Shown here: positions 34,976-45,789 of the stretch, piece by piece
Layout: each line of letters begins with the position of its first letter
How positions within the stretch are numbered: the first letter of the stretch is position 1
From: Aquatica leii
Lineage: Eukaryota > Arthropoda > Insecta > Coleoptera > Lampyridae
NCBI GenBank assembly: GCA_035610365.1
Contig: CM069432.1
Span: 168,266,035-168,330,034 of the forward strand
Direction of reading: 5' to 3'
DNA length: 64,000 nucleotides
The notes under the pieces: generated by a model
Told to the model about the DNA's origin: nothing
Seen by the model: the letters and a program-made list of their open reading frames with translations, nothing else
Database searches by the model: none
Made by a program: the position numbers and the translations under genes

Positions 34976-35974
34976 GAACTAAATATAACATTTCATCTCT
35001 TTTTATTCTAGTGCTACTAAATATAATCAGCAGGTTTTCCAACTAACTATATACATTCTTAACACTCACCTTCAAACCTGTTCATTCTCCATTAGATTTA
35101 ACATCTTAACAAAACTAAAAAAAATTTCACATCCTAATGCCTTTGTGAAAACATTAGCTAATTGTTCATTTGTATTAATATATTCGATTCTAACAATGTT
35201 TTTAATTATCAAGTCTATTGTAAAATGAAATTTTACATGTTTACAACGTTTATTGCTTTCAAAATTTTGTAATAATTTAATAATACTTTAATTATCTTTG
35301 AATTCAATTCATAAATTATTTTCATATTATCTAAAACATTTTTGATATGTAAAATTTCACAACTTAAAGCACATACTGAAATAAATTTAGCTTCCGTTGA
35401 AGATAAAGCTACTATTGACTGTCTTTTTGAACTCCACGATATCAAATCATCGAATGTTTTACAACATTATTCACTAACCGATTTTGTATCGTTTAAATTA
35501 TTTGCCCAATCTGCGTCACAGTAGCCAACAAGATTTTTACCTAGTGACGAACAGGTCAATTTTAAATTAATTGTACTTTTTAAGTACTTTAACACTCTTA
35601 AGTGACTAAAATATTTGTCTAATGAACAGTCTTAAAATCTGACCAAACAACTAACACACAGACATATGTCTGGGCAAGTTCCTAGCATAATATATATTAA
35701 GCTAACTAGAAGTACTTTATAAGGTAAATTACTTTTACGTACTGTGTTAATGTTTCTTTCAAAATTTCAATTCTTTTCGATAGGAGTTTTACATGTCTTA
35801 CAGTCATCTAAATTATACTTATTAAGTAAACTTTTAATTGCAGAAACTTGATCAATTGTTATTATTTTATTTTCAATGTCCCTAGTAATTTTTATATTTA
35901 AAAAATTACTTAATTTATTTAGTTTATTTACTATAAAGCTTTCACTAATTTCAACTCAACATATTTAAATTTTT

Positions 35975-36170
35975 TTTTGATTATAAGCGACTTCCGGCTT
36001 AAACCGCGTCGTAGTTAAACACCCAGACTTAGGCATGGTCCTAGTCTGTCCTTGTCTTATTGTACGGCAAAGACCAAGTTCTACTTCTTGTTTTGGCTTT
36101 TAAGGAGATACTAAGATCAAGCCTAAGTTTAGGTGTTTAACGCGGTCTAAGCGGAATCATAAACAAAACA
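35975..36170. repeat. PLE family B fragment, hairpin without ribozyme, inside Copia
   Basis: Arms GATTATAAGCGACTTCCGGC ... CCCAGACTTAGG and CCTAAGTTTAGGTG ... CGGTCTAAGCGGAATC match the arms of the 42.65-42.98-kb hairpin. The apex with the ribozyme is deleted. It splits the Copia RT just after the YVDD region. Confidence 0.7.
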
Positions 36171-36964
36171 CCTGCAAAAGCTTAAAATTTTATATTTTTA
36201 AAATTTTTGTCATTACTTGCAATAAGTATGTCATCCACGTACAACAGTAACAGCAAATGTTTTGTTTCAGAAAAACAAATAAACAATAATCAGATTTTGA
36301 ACGACTAAAATTTAAGGTTTGCATGAAATTGTTAACTGTTTCGTTCGATACTTTTGAAGCATCTTTCGACCCATAAATAGCTTTGTTTAACAAGCACACT
36401 TTACTTTAATCGGCAACATCTAAGCCTTCCGGAATCTTCAAGTACACTTTTTTTTTATTTTCCTATTTTACGCCAAACTGGTCTAAATACATACTTAATA
36501 ATTACATGCGACCAACAAAATTCGTAGTGTTGAAACTCTTGCTACAAGAGCATGAATGTAGGAATTTTCTTCAATATTTTGCTTAAATCCTTTGGCAGCC
36601 AACTTTGCTTTATAAATACAATTTTTTTTCAGGTTTATCAGTTTCGTTTTGCAATAATGCATGCAAATCTTTACTAAAAGTTTCCTTCCAATACTGCCAA
36701 CTACAACTTCTTTTTGCATCCTCATATGTTTCATCAGGGCAATCGCTTAATAATGTCATATAACCAAAATACGACCAATCTAACTTTGAGATATGACGGT
36801 GGTTTTCTACTTCTATTTGATTTTTTTTCTGCAATCGTAATGTTGTATTTTCTTTTTCGTTTTCTTCAGAAACGTTTTCGCTGTCTGCTTCTTCTTCATT
36901 TATTACATCATTTTCAGCAATAATCTTTTGTATTTCGTTTTCTTTAATCATATCAAATAGTAGT

Positions 36965-37718
36965 TTATTTAACGAGTTCCTGTGTAAATTGGACGCTTTT
37001 TTTCCCAAGAGGGCATTTTTAAACCCGAGTGAAACGAGGGTTTAAAAAGTCCTCGAGGGAAAAAAAGCGTCAAATTTAGACAGGAACGAGTTGAATACAA
37101 CATTTTATTGCTCGAACAGAGACTAAGAGGCTCACAAAGTCTCAAAATCTTTAAAAAATAATTTGACGTTTATGTTGACAAGTGTGTCAAAACTGTCAAA
37201 GACTGTTTACAATAGTAAAAAATTAAAATTTATGACAGTTAAGAACAATAAACTTTTTTACGACATCTGCGTGCAAAGCTCGAATTTTTTCCCTACTTTG
37301 AGAGAAAAAAAAATGCTTTATTTTTACCCGGGTAAAAATAATTTAGTTAAATGTGTGCATGCGTCAACTTTTTTTTCCTGGTAGATATAAATAATAATAT
37401 CTGTCGCTTAGCAAATTGTAATAATAAATAAGTTAAAGTTTAACCTTCACTCAAATTAATTCATTTTAAAAATTTATTATTTCAAGATAAAAATAATACA
37501 ATTTTTTAGTTCATACTTAAAATATAATTAATTAAGAAATGAGTTACTCTGACGAGTCATTTAACAGTGACGATGTAGAGGAAGTACTGTGGGACATCGA
37601 AGGTGAAGCCGAACATACTTTCAAAAATTTAATGCCTAATATAATTCACTTTTAATGCAAACAAATCTCCAATCCGCGTGTTTTACACGCGGGTTGGAAT
37701 GGAATGACGTACTTTCTT
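36965..37718. mobile_element. Insertion in Copia, possibly a Crypton-like element remnant
   Basis: Separates the Copia integrase end (37721) from the RT linker (about 36960). One end is a strong hairpin, 36968-37100 (TTTTTCCC... paired with GGGAAAAA..., with an apex ACCCGAGTGAAACGAGGGT). The interior has a perfect palindrome at 37320-37339 and a 38-codon ORF (37538-37654). Near the other end is a G+C-rich hairpin, CCGCGTG / CACGCGG (37676-37695). The assignment to Crypton-like elements rests only on the ORF. Confidence 0.5.
37538..37654 (+). pseudogene. Short ORF resembling a recombinase N-terminus
   Basis: ATG-started 38-residue frame, MSYSDESFNSDDVEEVLWDI then EHTFKNLMP. An acidic start followed by a short amphipathic stretch and a leucine-proline motif resembles the opening of insect Crypton-like tyrosine recombinases, which continue LPxKSxxRY. 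The similarity is weak and from memory of the family pattern only. No catalytic part is present. Confidence 0.3.
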
Positions 37719-38580
37719 CTCTAGGTGCGCAATATACTATTTTTATCCAAGACCACATTTATACTATATATTATCTTCTGTTCTTTTTCATTCCATAATC
37801 TATAACCATTTTCGGCATATTCCACAAATCTACATTTTAATCCTTTATCATCCAATTTTGTTCTAAGAGAATCTGGAATTTTTGCGTAAGCAATGCAACC
37901 AAAAATTCTTAAATTAGCAACTTTTGGTTTTCGTTCCAACCATAACTCATACGGCGTTTTATGCTTACTTCACGGTGACGTTACTCTGTTGTTTAAATAT
38001 GTTGCTGTAAGTACTGCTTTCTCCCAGAAACTTTTATCCATATTGGCCTTTTTGAATAATGATCTTGCTGTATTCATTAGTGTTTGGTTTATTCTGTCAA
38101 CTACTTTATTAATTTAGGGACTGTATGGAGATATTTATAAAATTTCAATTCCACGTTCTTAACAAAAATTCTTAAATTGATGTGAGGTACCATTCACAAC
38201 CATTATCGTATTTTATTTTTAAAAGTTTTTTACCGCAAAACATTGCTGTTACTCTAGCTTCATAATTTTTAAACATTTAAAAGCTTCATCTTTAGATTTT
38301 ACAACATAAACCATTACAAATCTAGAATAATCATCTACATATGTAACAAAATATCTATTATGATTATGTGAAATAGGTGTTATTGGTCCACATACATCGG
38401 TATGCATCATGTCTTTTATCAATTTAAAAATCTATACAATTAACCAAATTACAGCGTTTTACATTTGTTAAAAAATTATAGTTTAAATGTCTATACCTTT
38501 TATGCCATGTTTCATAATTCATAGCAACGGCCAAGCTTGCAGAATTACTATTTGGTATCTTAAATGTTAATTTATATAGG

Positions 38581-39167
38581 TTACCAATTTTTTCTCCTTA
38601 TACCTTTTTGTTCTTCTTTCCACAAATCACCAAGTAATTTTCCTAATTGGAACCTTGTAATACTTCTACTTGAAGTTATTTTAATAAATCTATTACATTC
38701 AGAATAATAATTAGATTTCAAAGATTTAAAAAACGACCTTTTAAGCCGTTGTAAGTAGTGAGTCGTGTGACTCCGCAAGCACAATAAAATTATTTCGTTT
38801 TTTTCACAGAACTCTAAGACAACGGATTCAGTGTGAGATGTATGTCTATCTAAAATCAATAACGCATATCCAGTTGGTTTTCTAGGTAAGAAGTGTTCTT
38901 GGAGCCAATGTTTAAAAATTTAAGCATCAATGTACGCAGATTTCTTGTTCATTACCACATTTGAACTTGGAGGCATTCCATTTTTGTAACATTCTTTCTT
39001 TTTAAAATACAAAATGGGTGCAAAAAGACATTTTGCATCACAACATTACCATTCAAAATCAAACATATAGTCAAAGTTTTCATTGGAAGTATCACTGCGC
39101 AATTTGCAGTAAATGTTTTTAGCACACGGCGGTCTCTGTTTTTCTTTAAAGTTTTATAAAACATCAT
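38581..39167 (-). pseudogene. Pogo/Tigger-like (DDE_1) transposase relic
   Basis: On the minus strand: KTFTANCAVIL, NVFLHPFCILKRKN, then SSNVVMNKKSAYIDA and FKHWLQEHFLPRKP, leading into LLILDRHTSHTES with the second catalytic Asp. Next comes LLCLRSHTTHYLQRLKRSFFK, where the family has HTTHxLQPLD: the third catalytic Asp is replaced by Lys, so it cannot be active. The downstream frame (SRSITRFQLGKLLGDLW) also fits. It abuts the 5' edge of the Copia relic at about 38578, so one interrupted or truncated the other. Confidence 0.8.
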
Positions 39168-39169
39168 AA

Positions 39170-39400
39170 AACTAAAAAGTTTTAAATTTAATTTATTCCA
39201 GCAACAAGTATTGTCATCTAAAATAAATACAAATTAGTAACTGTCATAGGAACGTATTGTCTTCTACAATTCTTAAATGAAAGAGACAAGTTTACAAAAT
39301 CCTACACTATTTTAACAAATATCTGTGACAAAAATGAACACCAAGAAAACGTTACAATTTTTGGACCAAACTTGGCAGAAATTTTTAATAAGTCAAAGGT
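39170..39400. other. Spacer between two transposase relics
   Basis: A+T-rich, with no feature recognised. Confidence 0.3.
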
Positions 39401-39404
39401 AGTA

Positions 39405-39960
39405 ATTAATTAAGAATGGAAAGTAATGGGGTTCTACCTTTTATCAACATATCGGTGGGCATTCATGCCGATCAACAAAATACTGCATATTGCGACGTTC
39501 TCTACGTCTACGTCTGACCATCATGCGACCATCGTGCTATGCTAAACGGAATTGGCATTTGTCATTGAGGACTACTCTTTGCCATTCCACGTTCCAATCT
39601 AGTCACAAAGTACACCATTCCAAACGTTGCTGTCCATAACGAGTCGTAAGCACAAGATGTGGTTCATAGAACTGCAAGTCAAAAAATCAATTAGACGGTA
39701 AACTGTACAAAAGTTACAGGACGTTCTTCGTTTTAAAACCATTAATTGGCTATTGATCTTGTACCCGAAAATTGGTCCTTAAATTTTATTAATCAAAGAT
39801 GGCGGTCCTAGTCTTGGAATCCACTTCCTCGTATACGACGGTTAGCAATTTCTCTAAATGAAAAACCACCTTCACGTAAACCAATAATGTGACCTTTGTC
39901 GAATTCACTTAGTTGTTGATAATTTTCACGTTGCCGCAGCCTCAAAACGCAAAGAAGAAC
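39405..39960 (-). pseudogene. Tc1-like transposase relic
   Basis: On the minus strand the N-terminal HTH reads IGLREGGFSFREIANRR (about 39880). Later blocks read LTTRYGQQRLEWCTL and VVLNDKCQFRLA (the family's FSDESRF with the first Asp kept), then a DGRMMVRRRRRER stretch like the D-G-R-V-R-V-W-R-R-x-G-E-R motif of Tc1-like transposases. Frameshifts occur every few dozen bases, and the second half of the catalytic domain is missing. Confidence 0.75.
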
Positions 39961-39969
39961 ACAAAAACA

Positions 39970-41155
39970 AAAGAACGTCTATGGCTACTGGATTCATTTG
40001 AATTAAATTTTAATCAATTCCTACCTTTTACTAGTTAATGATTTCATCCAAGTTTGCTCCAAGAATTCTAACGCTTTTTTATAGATAGATTATAGATCTA
40101 TAATGATAGAAACAAAATCACTTTTGTAATATCAAATGTATACCTGAAAATGATTTATCTACGTAAAAAAATTATATTTGAAACGGAAAACAAGTGGTAG
40201 TGCAATAAAATGACAAAATAAACTAACGCTTAAGAATATATTAGTTGTTCTAATGCCTTATAACCCATAATAGCTTGTATAATTAAATTAAAACAATAAA
40301 TTCGGCAGAATTGTGATGACACGTTTGTTACAAGATTCGCTGTGTTAATCTTAAATTTTGTTGCTTTGAATAAAAAATTATTATTGTTAAACATAAGAAA
40401 ATAGTAAAATTTTAATAAAATATCTGATTAGATTGCAAAAAAAAATAATAATAAGAACATTATATTATGATAAATCGTAAATTATTTTTTGGAATTATAG
40501 TTTTGAAGCATTTTATAATAATCTATGCGGTTTCCTTTGCCTAATATAACCGGCTTTGTCAGTAGTTTTCTGTAGTTGTTTGATGTACAATTGTTTAGTA
40601 ACAATTCAGAGAATTCTTAAGAGATAGTTCAGTTAATACTCTGTCAAACATACCACATCGTTTATAAATAAAACTGTTCTTACGATCATTCATCGCTACA
40701 CAATTATCAAAGACATTTTGTACACTGATATATGATATAACTACTACTGCATTTAATTGCAGAAGTTTACATTTACTTTAAACATTAGAAAATAAGATTA
40801 TTTAGACGTTGTTACTTAATTCTATAAAGTATTTATGTTTAACTAGTATTATTGATATTTTGCAGTTTATTAAAACATAACAGCTTGCAAGTTTTTTATA
40901 TATATTCTAAAATTAACTAATTATTTTTTTTTAATATAAAAAATGTATTAGCATAGACAAACAAAATAATATTCAATCAAGCATAGCTGTATGTTGTTGC
41001 AGTATATAATAGTAAATTATAACAACTATTGTTTGTATTAGTAAACAAGACTTGATTAGTTTAGCGTTTAGTTTATATGCAAAACATGCAAAATTAAAAA
41101 TAAAATAAAAAACTTTTACGTATTTAATTGTTTTAATATATAAAACATGGAATAA
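39970..41155. other. A+T-rich non-coding DNA
   Basis: No supported gene or repeat boundary. Confidence 0.35.
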
Positions 41156-41159
41156 AAGA

Positions 41160-41440
41160 TGATTATGATTAGAAGCGATTTTCGGCTTAGACAGCGTCGT
41201 AGGTAAACATCTAGATTTTTTTGGGTTTAGTCTTATTCTTACCTTGATGCAAGCTCCGAAGATGCAAGCTGCAATGTTTTGCAAAACGTCAGCTTGTTTG
41301 TGTCCACAAACGACAATACGGTAAAGGCGAAGTTCTAGTTTTTGTTTTGCTCTCAAGGAAAGACTACAACTAAGCTTAAACGGTCTTGGTGATTAACTAC
41401 GACGCGGTCTAAACCGAAAGTTTGTTATAATCATAACCAA
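41160..41440 (+). repeat. Penelope-like end, family B, copy with degraded left arm
   Basis: The right arm (from GTCAGCTTG to CGCGGTCTAAACCGAAAG, TTATAATC) matches the 42.65-kb hairpin. The left arm is shorter and contains a small GATGCAAGCT duplication just before the ribozyme. Confidence 0.75.
41250..41300 (+). ncRNA. Hammerhead ribozyme relic (U4 and G12 changed)
   Basis: CCGAAGA (41256-41262) in place of CTGAAGA, stem II GCAAG / TTTGC, then AAAACGTC instead of GAAACGTC. Two core substitutions make it inactive. It aligns directly with the intact copy at 42788-42822. Confidence 0.55.
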
Positions 41441-41742
41441 AATAATCGCAAAAGCTTAAGATTTTATAATAAACAATGATTTTAAAATATATGAGATAAT
41501 GTAAAAAGCATATTTAGAACAATTATTTATGCAATACTTTGTGACATTTAATATTAATTACATAAATAAATATAGATTTCTTTAGAACGTTTAAATAAAT
41601 AGTAAAACTAAAGCTTAATAATTGAACTCATTCTGATGTTATTGTAATAGTTGACTTTGATTTTTTTAACAACTATTAGGGTTAAAGTGTAATCTATATA
41701 AATTAAAATTTTACAAACTTACGAAGTTTAGCAAAGTTACAG

Positions 41743-41758
41743 TTACACCCGGGTGTAA
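41743..41758. repeat. Perfect 16-bp palindrome TTACACCCGGGTGTAA
   Basis: Self-complementary and centred on CCCGGG in A+T-rich DNA. It lies 35 bp upstream of the exon-like segment. Role unknown. Confidence 0.8.
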
Positions 41759-41793
41759 ATCTTTTTTTTTTTGATATTATTTCATTATTTTAG

Positions 41794-41850
41794 ATGTGAG
41801 AAAAAAAGCATCATCAGCAACTATTACAAACGGCTCATCTTCAAGTTCTG
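41794..41850 (+). other. Candidate 57-nt internal exon
   Basis: A T-rich tract ending ATTATTTTAG is followed by 57 nt and then GTAAAG, i.e. a good acceptor, a length divisible by three, and a donor. The in-phase reading includes VRKKASSATITNGSSSSS, a basic then Ser/Thr-rich linker. The base composition is markedly less A+T-rich than its surroundings. No neighbouring exon is identifiable, so the host gene is unknown, and chance cannot be excluded. Confidence 0.3.
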
Positions 41851-41859
41851 GTAAAGGTT

Positions 41860-42640
41860 TACAATTTGGAGAACTGCACTGTCACAATGAGTTTTCACGT
41901 ACGACTCTGCCATCACTAATTCTTCCATTAATACCAACATTTACATAACTGAGTCTACTCTGCATCTGCTAATTCTAATAAGATACTGTTATAATCATCT
42001 TTGTAAAGAAAATTACAAATACAATTTTTTTCTATGTGTGTTTATTCCTCTAGAAAAATTGGTATCTGTCAAAAGCATATACTGCATTATTCAATACAAT
42101 ATTAAAAAGATTTTTATTCATTAACTTTTAAATAAGTGTTTTTAAAATGGAATGAATCGTAAAATTGTACTTGATCGGTGTGAAGTTAGTCATAGAAATT
42201 TTTTTTGAATTCAAAGCCAATATAAAGCATTTAAACATTTCCAAATTAAAGTTAGGATATAAACTTACACCACAAACATGATTTATGATATTTTTATATA
42301 AATTTTAGTAAAAATAATAAAAAATAATAAAAAACAATAAATACCATTTCTCGGGTATCAATTAAACATCATTTTGGACACTTTTTTCATACAAAATTTA
42401 TGTTGAAAATTTCGTATGAAATCGGTATCTATAAATTGTCACTATCATTTTTGAGGCATCAAAATGATACCATCTATAAGAAATCTGAATGTCACTGTGA
42501 TGCCAAAATCATATCACATAACATGATTAATGTATCATTCTGTTATCAAATTTGTTTAATTAAATTATATGTTCCCATGTTGATTAATACAAATATGCAC
42601 AGTATGAATAATATAAAATCTTAAGCTTTTGCGGTTGTTA
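41860..42640. other. No gene recognised
   Basis: The first ~120 bp after the candidate exon keep mixed composition, then the sequence becomes A+T-rich. The 74-codon frame at 42400-42624 shows no domain. Confidence 0.3.
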
Positions 42641-42648
42641 TGTTTAAT

Positions 42649-42980
42649 ATTATAAGCGACTTTCGGCTTAGACCGCGTCGTAGTAAAACACCCAGACTTA
42701 GACTTGGTCATAGTCTCTTCTTGAGAGCCAAAACTAGAAGTAGAACTTGGCCTTTGCCGTATTGTCGTTCGTGAACCCAAACAAACTGACGTTTCGCAAG
42801 ACATTGCAGCTTGCATCTTCAGAGTAGTAAATGTCACTGTCAGTTTGTTTGGGTTCACGAACGACAATACGGCAAAAGCCAAGTTCTACTTCTTGTTTTG
42901 GCTCTCAAGAAGAGACTATGACCAAGCCTAAGTCTGGGTGTTTTACTACGACGCGGTCTAAGCCGAAAGTCGCTTATAAT
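42649..42980 (-). repeat. Penelope-like end, family B: 142-bp-arm hairpin with ribozyme apex
   Basis: Arms 42649-42790 and 42839-42980 are equal in length and complementary with about three mismatches (from ATTATAAGCGACTTTCGG outward to CAAACTGAC at the apex). The 48-nt apex carries an intact hammerhead on the minus strand, and the 3' arm begins at the GTC cleavage triplet. The high arm identity suggests a young or gene-converted copy. Related copies are at 35975 and 41160. Confidence 0.88.
42785..42840 (-). ncRNA. Hammerhead ribozyme, PLE type, intact core
   Basis: On the minus strand: CTGAAGA (42822-42816), T, stem II GCAAG / CTTGC (5 bp) with a 9-nt loop, GAAA, CGTC, AG. All invariant bases are present. 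Stem I starts CT/AG-wise with a few pairs and an internal loop, then merges into the 142-bp arms. Predicted cleavage is at 42788. The minimal ACGT stem III suggests dimeric action. Confidence 0.7.
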
Positions 42981-42989
42981 TTTAAGTAT

Positions 42990-43880
42990 GAATATTGATT
43001 ATATTTTTTAACTTAACTGTTTAGTGAATATCTAAACTTATAAAAAACACTATAATTACAAATTACATATTGAAATACAATATTTTAAACTTTTATATGG
43101 TAGTGGAGATCGTTTTAACAAGCATTTAAAGTAATAAAAAAACTGAGAATATACCACGTTATACTTCATCGGACAAAAACGGACATTCTTTGTAAGGCTT
43201 CGGTGCGTAGGAGGATGCGGCAAATTAATCTGATTAGTTTATAATATTGCTAAAATAAAATGAAATTATGACTTAATTTTTTTTATGTACACTATTTACC
43301 AAAAAAAATTGTTAATATGTTCTATGGTGAAACTTTTATGTCTAAAATTATATCTATTTACCTTTAATAATTATTATTATTCTACAACGTTTAATTATTA
43401 ATAAATTATTTTATTATTGTTATTATGTCTAAAATAATTTATCTTTTTTTACAAATTGTCTTTTGCGTAAAATACACAATAGATTAAACAGATAACTACT
43501 CGTATTCGATTCCTGTTCTAGTAGCAAATAAATTGCCATCTTTAGGTTAATAATTGCCGAGAAAAATATTACGTTTGTAAAATGACCAATATGAAAAATT
43601 ATGTATAACGCTTGTATAAATTTTATATGAACAAAATTGATGCTTTGAGCGTTTAAATTTTTGCGTTGAATTGATAACTAAATGATGCATTGACAACAAG
43701 AGCAGCGTATACAAATCACCAAGCTGTTAGCTATAAAAATTGTACGAATAATTTTGTAACAAAATATTTTTATTAAAGTGACACTCGGATGTCAATAAAT
43801 TGATACCAATACTGATTAGGATAATAATAATTGATTTTTCTGAAAATGCGTTTAGTGTAAGATTAAGCAATTATTAGCAA
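42990..43880. other. A+T-rich non-coding DNA
   Basis: No supported gene. Confidence 0.35.
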
Positions 43881-43889
43881 CTTATTAAA

Positions 43890-44200
43890 AAAATTATAAT
43901 GTGGCTATTTCTTGAAAAAAGTTATTTTATGTCAAATGCGTAAATACGCGCTGCCGTTTCAGTTCGAGTTGTGCATAAATAAGCAAAATTTTCACAAAGA
44001 CGATTACTTTTGATTTTTCTCCAAATTTGCTAAAATTTAAAATAAACAAATATAAATAATGTATTAAAAATTACTTTGTGACTATTTCTTAAAAAAAGTT
44101 ATTATTTCTTAAAATTGCAACAACGCTCAGCTTACATTCCATCATAAACAAACTTAATTTTCACCAAGATAGTCAATTTTGTTTTTTTTGCAAATTTGTT
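43890..44200. repeat. Diverged tandem duplication, ~165-bp period
   Basis: Two units share GACTATTTCTTAAAAAAAGT (GGCTATTTCTTGAAAAAAGT in the first), then a CATAAA(T/C)AA...TTTTCAC(A/C)AAGA block and a CAAATTTG block. The divergence implies age. Confidence 0.6.
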
Positions 44201-44689
44201 TATAATTAGATCACATAAAGTACTAAAGGCCAAAAGCTGCTCAATATGCTAGAAAATAAATTAAATGTTGAGGATTCAAACGCTTATACTAATTTTTGGG
44301 AGTTGGTAATTCATAATTTTAATATTTATTAACAAGATTAGAACATCTTTTTATTAAACATGACACTGTTATACGTAAATCTGTATTAGTTCAAATCAAG
44401 TTGTTACGTTTTCTTTTATTTAGTAACGTTCTCAAATGAACGCACCAGTTAAGAATTTATTCAGTAACGTTTTGCAACGTAAATATAAAATGTGCCTCTA
44501 CAAGGAGATGCGGGTTTGAACTAAATCCAAAGTTTAGCGCATGCGTTACTTGTATTTCGCGCCTTCTTGTCAGCTTGTCTTGTAGTTGCTAAGCACGTAG
44601 TTTTACGTTTACTATAAAAATTTTGTTTTAAATGGTCAACTCTTAGCTTGGCAAGTTTTCTAATCCACATTTTATTGTTGCTAACTTAG

Positions 44690-45780
44690 ACAAATATATA
44701 CAGAGGGTTTTTATCTTTCCGATTTTCTTTATTTATCTTGGCTGCTTGCTCCTAAATGTAACCGTTTAAAAAGAATAAAAGGGTACAAGATGGCGGGTGA
44801 AAGTCAACCTCGCACATCTCTCTTGCGTCGATGCTAAAGATGGCGACGAGTGCCGTTATGTGTTATAATTACGATGTCTGATTGAGACAATTTATCTAAT
44901 CCTTACTGTTCGATTTGGAATAATTACGGCGAATGATCGTTTCTACCGGATTTTATTTTATTGGATGCAGCCTATGGAAATTTACAATGCTAATTTTCTT
45001 TTCTTAAGTTAAGTCAACGTAACTTCAATTATCAGCTTCTAGAAGTAAACTAATATATTGTGGCAATTTTGCTTATGTGCTAACCTACATTAAATGTGAA
45101 GTGTGGTAGGTACTGTCTTACTTTTGTGTGTTTTAGCTACTTTCTTTTCCGACCACTAAGGACGAACACTTGGACAGAGCTCTGGACTAGTCGATCGATC
45201 GGTGTATGTAAAACATTGTTACCTGTGACAGTAAGGTAGTATTCTATATTTTTACATTTTATGTAGTGTTATTTGCTTTAACGATTCATAATTGGTAGTG
45301 TGATTGTGACTAGACCCAGTTTGCTTAAGCCTTTTGATTGAGTACACGTTTACTTCAATATTACTTAAATTTTACTAAATATGATTTAATTGTATCTAAT
45401 CGTACTTAATTTTACTTAATTTGTTTGGATTACTCTACGAGTAAGTAATTTGTTTCGACGATGATTGCACCGAGGGAAATTACTCCCTAACGGTAGAAAT
45501 TACAAAAATTCTTTAATTTGTGTTCTCGACTCGTATGTATTTAGAGTCCATATTAACTTATGTCTAATTTGCTTACTATATGTATATATTATTCTTATAT
45601 CTATTGTATCCTTAAGTAGTTAAGTATATTTACTGTATATGTATTTCTTTGATTGGTTTTGGTAATTTAGCCAGAATTACAACTGTTAATTCAAAATAAA
45701 CTACCTGGCGCCTGTATCTCTGGGTATTTTCTAAATCTCTTGAGTATCAAAGTGGATATTAATTTTATTATTATATAAGC
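44690..45780. other. Unresolved region of mixed composition, possible solo LTR
   Basis: Clearly less A+T-rich than its flanks. It has two AAGATGGCG motifs (44787, 44838), CpG-containing stretches and an AATAAA followed by CTACCTGGCGCCTG (about 45693-45712); TGGCGCC resembles LTR-retrotransposon primer-binding sites. I could not define LTR ends or any frame. Could be a solo LTR or a host regulatory region. Confidence 0.25.
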
Positions 45781-45789
45781 TATCTCCAA

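Larger units (their letters stand above)
34495..34990. repeat. Inverted copies of TATTTAGTTCTAGATTTTT
   Basis: TATTTAGTTCTAGATTTTT at about 34498 occurs inverted at about 34970-34988. They bracket the PLE copy next to the Copia relic. This may be a rearranged Copia LTR start or a target inversion caused by the PLE insertion. Confidence 0.5.
35233..38578 (-). pseudogene. Copia LTR-retrotransposon pol relic
   Basis: Read on the minus strand from 38578 down. GAG-pre-integrase motif ETWHKRYRHLN (about 38500). Integrase core with a PIT-like start and KIKYDNG (about 38200; the catalytic D-N-G block). Integrase end PKVANLRIFGCIAYAKIP (37721-37939). RT linker DETYEDA and W-x-x-W-K-ETFSKDL (36610-36750). 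RT KAKLAAKGFKQN, LLNKAIYGSKDAS and catalytic YVDD (36230-36241). RT thumb TIDQVSAIKSLLNKYNLDDC (about 35830). RNase H GYCDADWA and ISWSSKRQSIVALSSTEA (35233-35530). Gag and protease are missing, and frameshifts are many. It is interrupted by an unrelated element at about 36965-37718 and a PLE fragment at 35975-36170. Confidence 0.88.

Noticed and set aside
37672..37697. Stem-loop CCGCGTG/CACGCGG considered as a Helitron 3' hairpin
   Set aside because: The following CTAG is about 25 nt away rather than the usual ~10-12 nt, and no TC start or Rep/Hel coding is present.
40973..41356. 127-codon minus-strand frame
   Set aside because: Covers the ribozyme-bearing PLE end on the opposite strand and has no protein signature.
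42565..42882. 105-codon minus-strand frame
   Set aside because: Runs through the 142-bp hairpin and its ribozyme; the open frame is a by-product of the repeat's composition.
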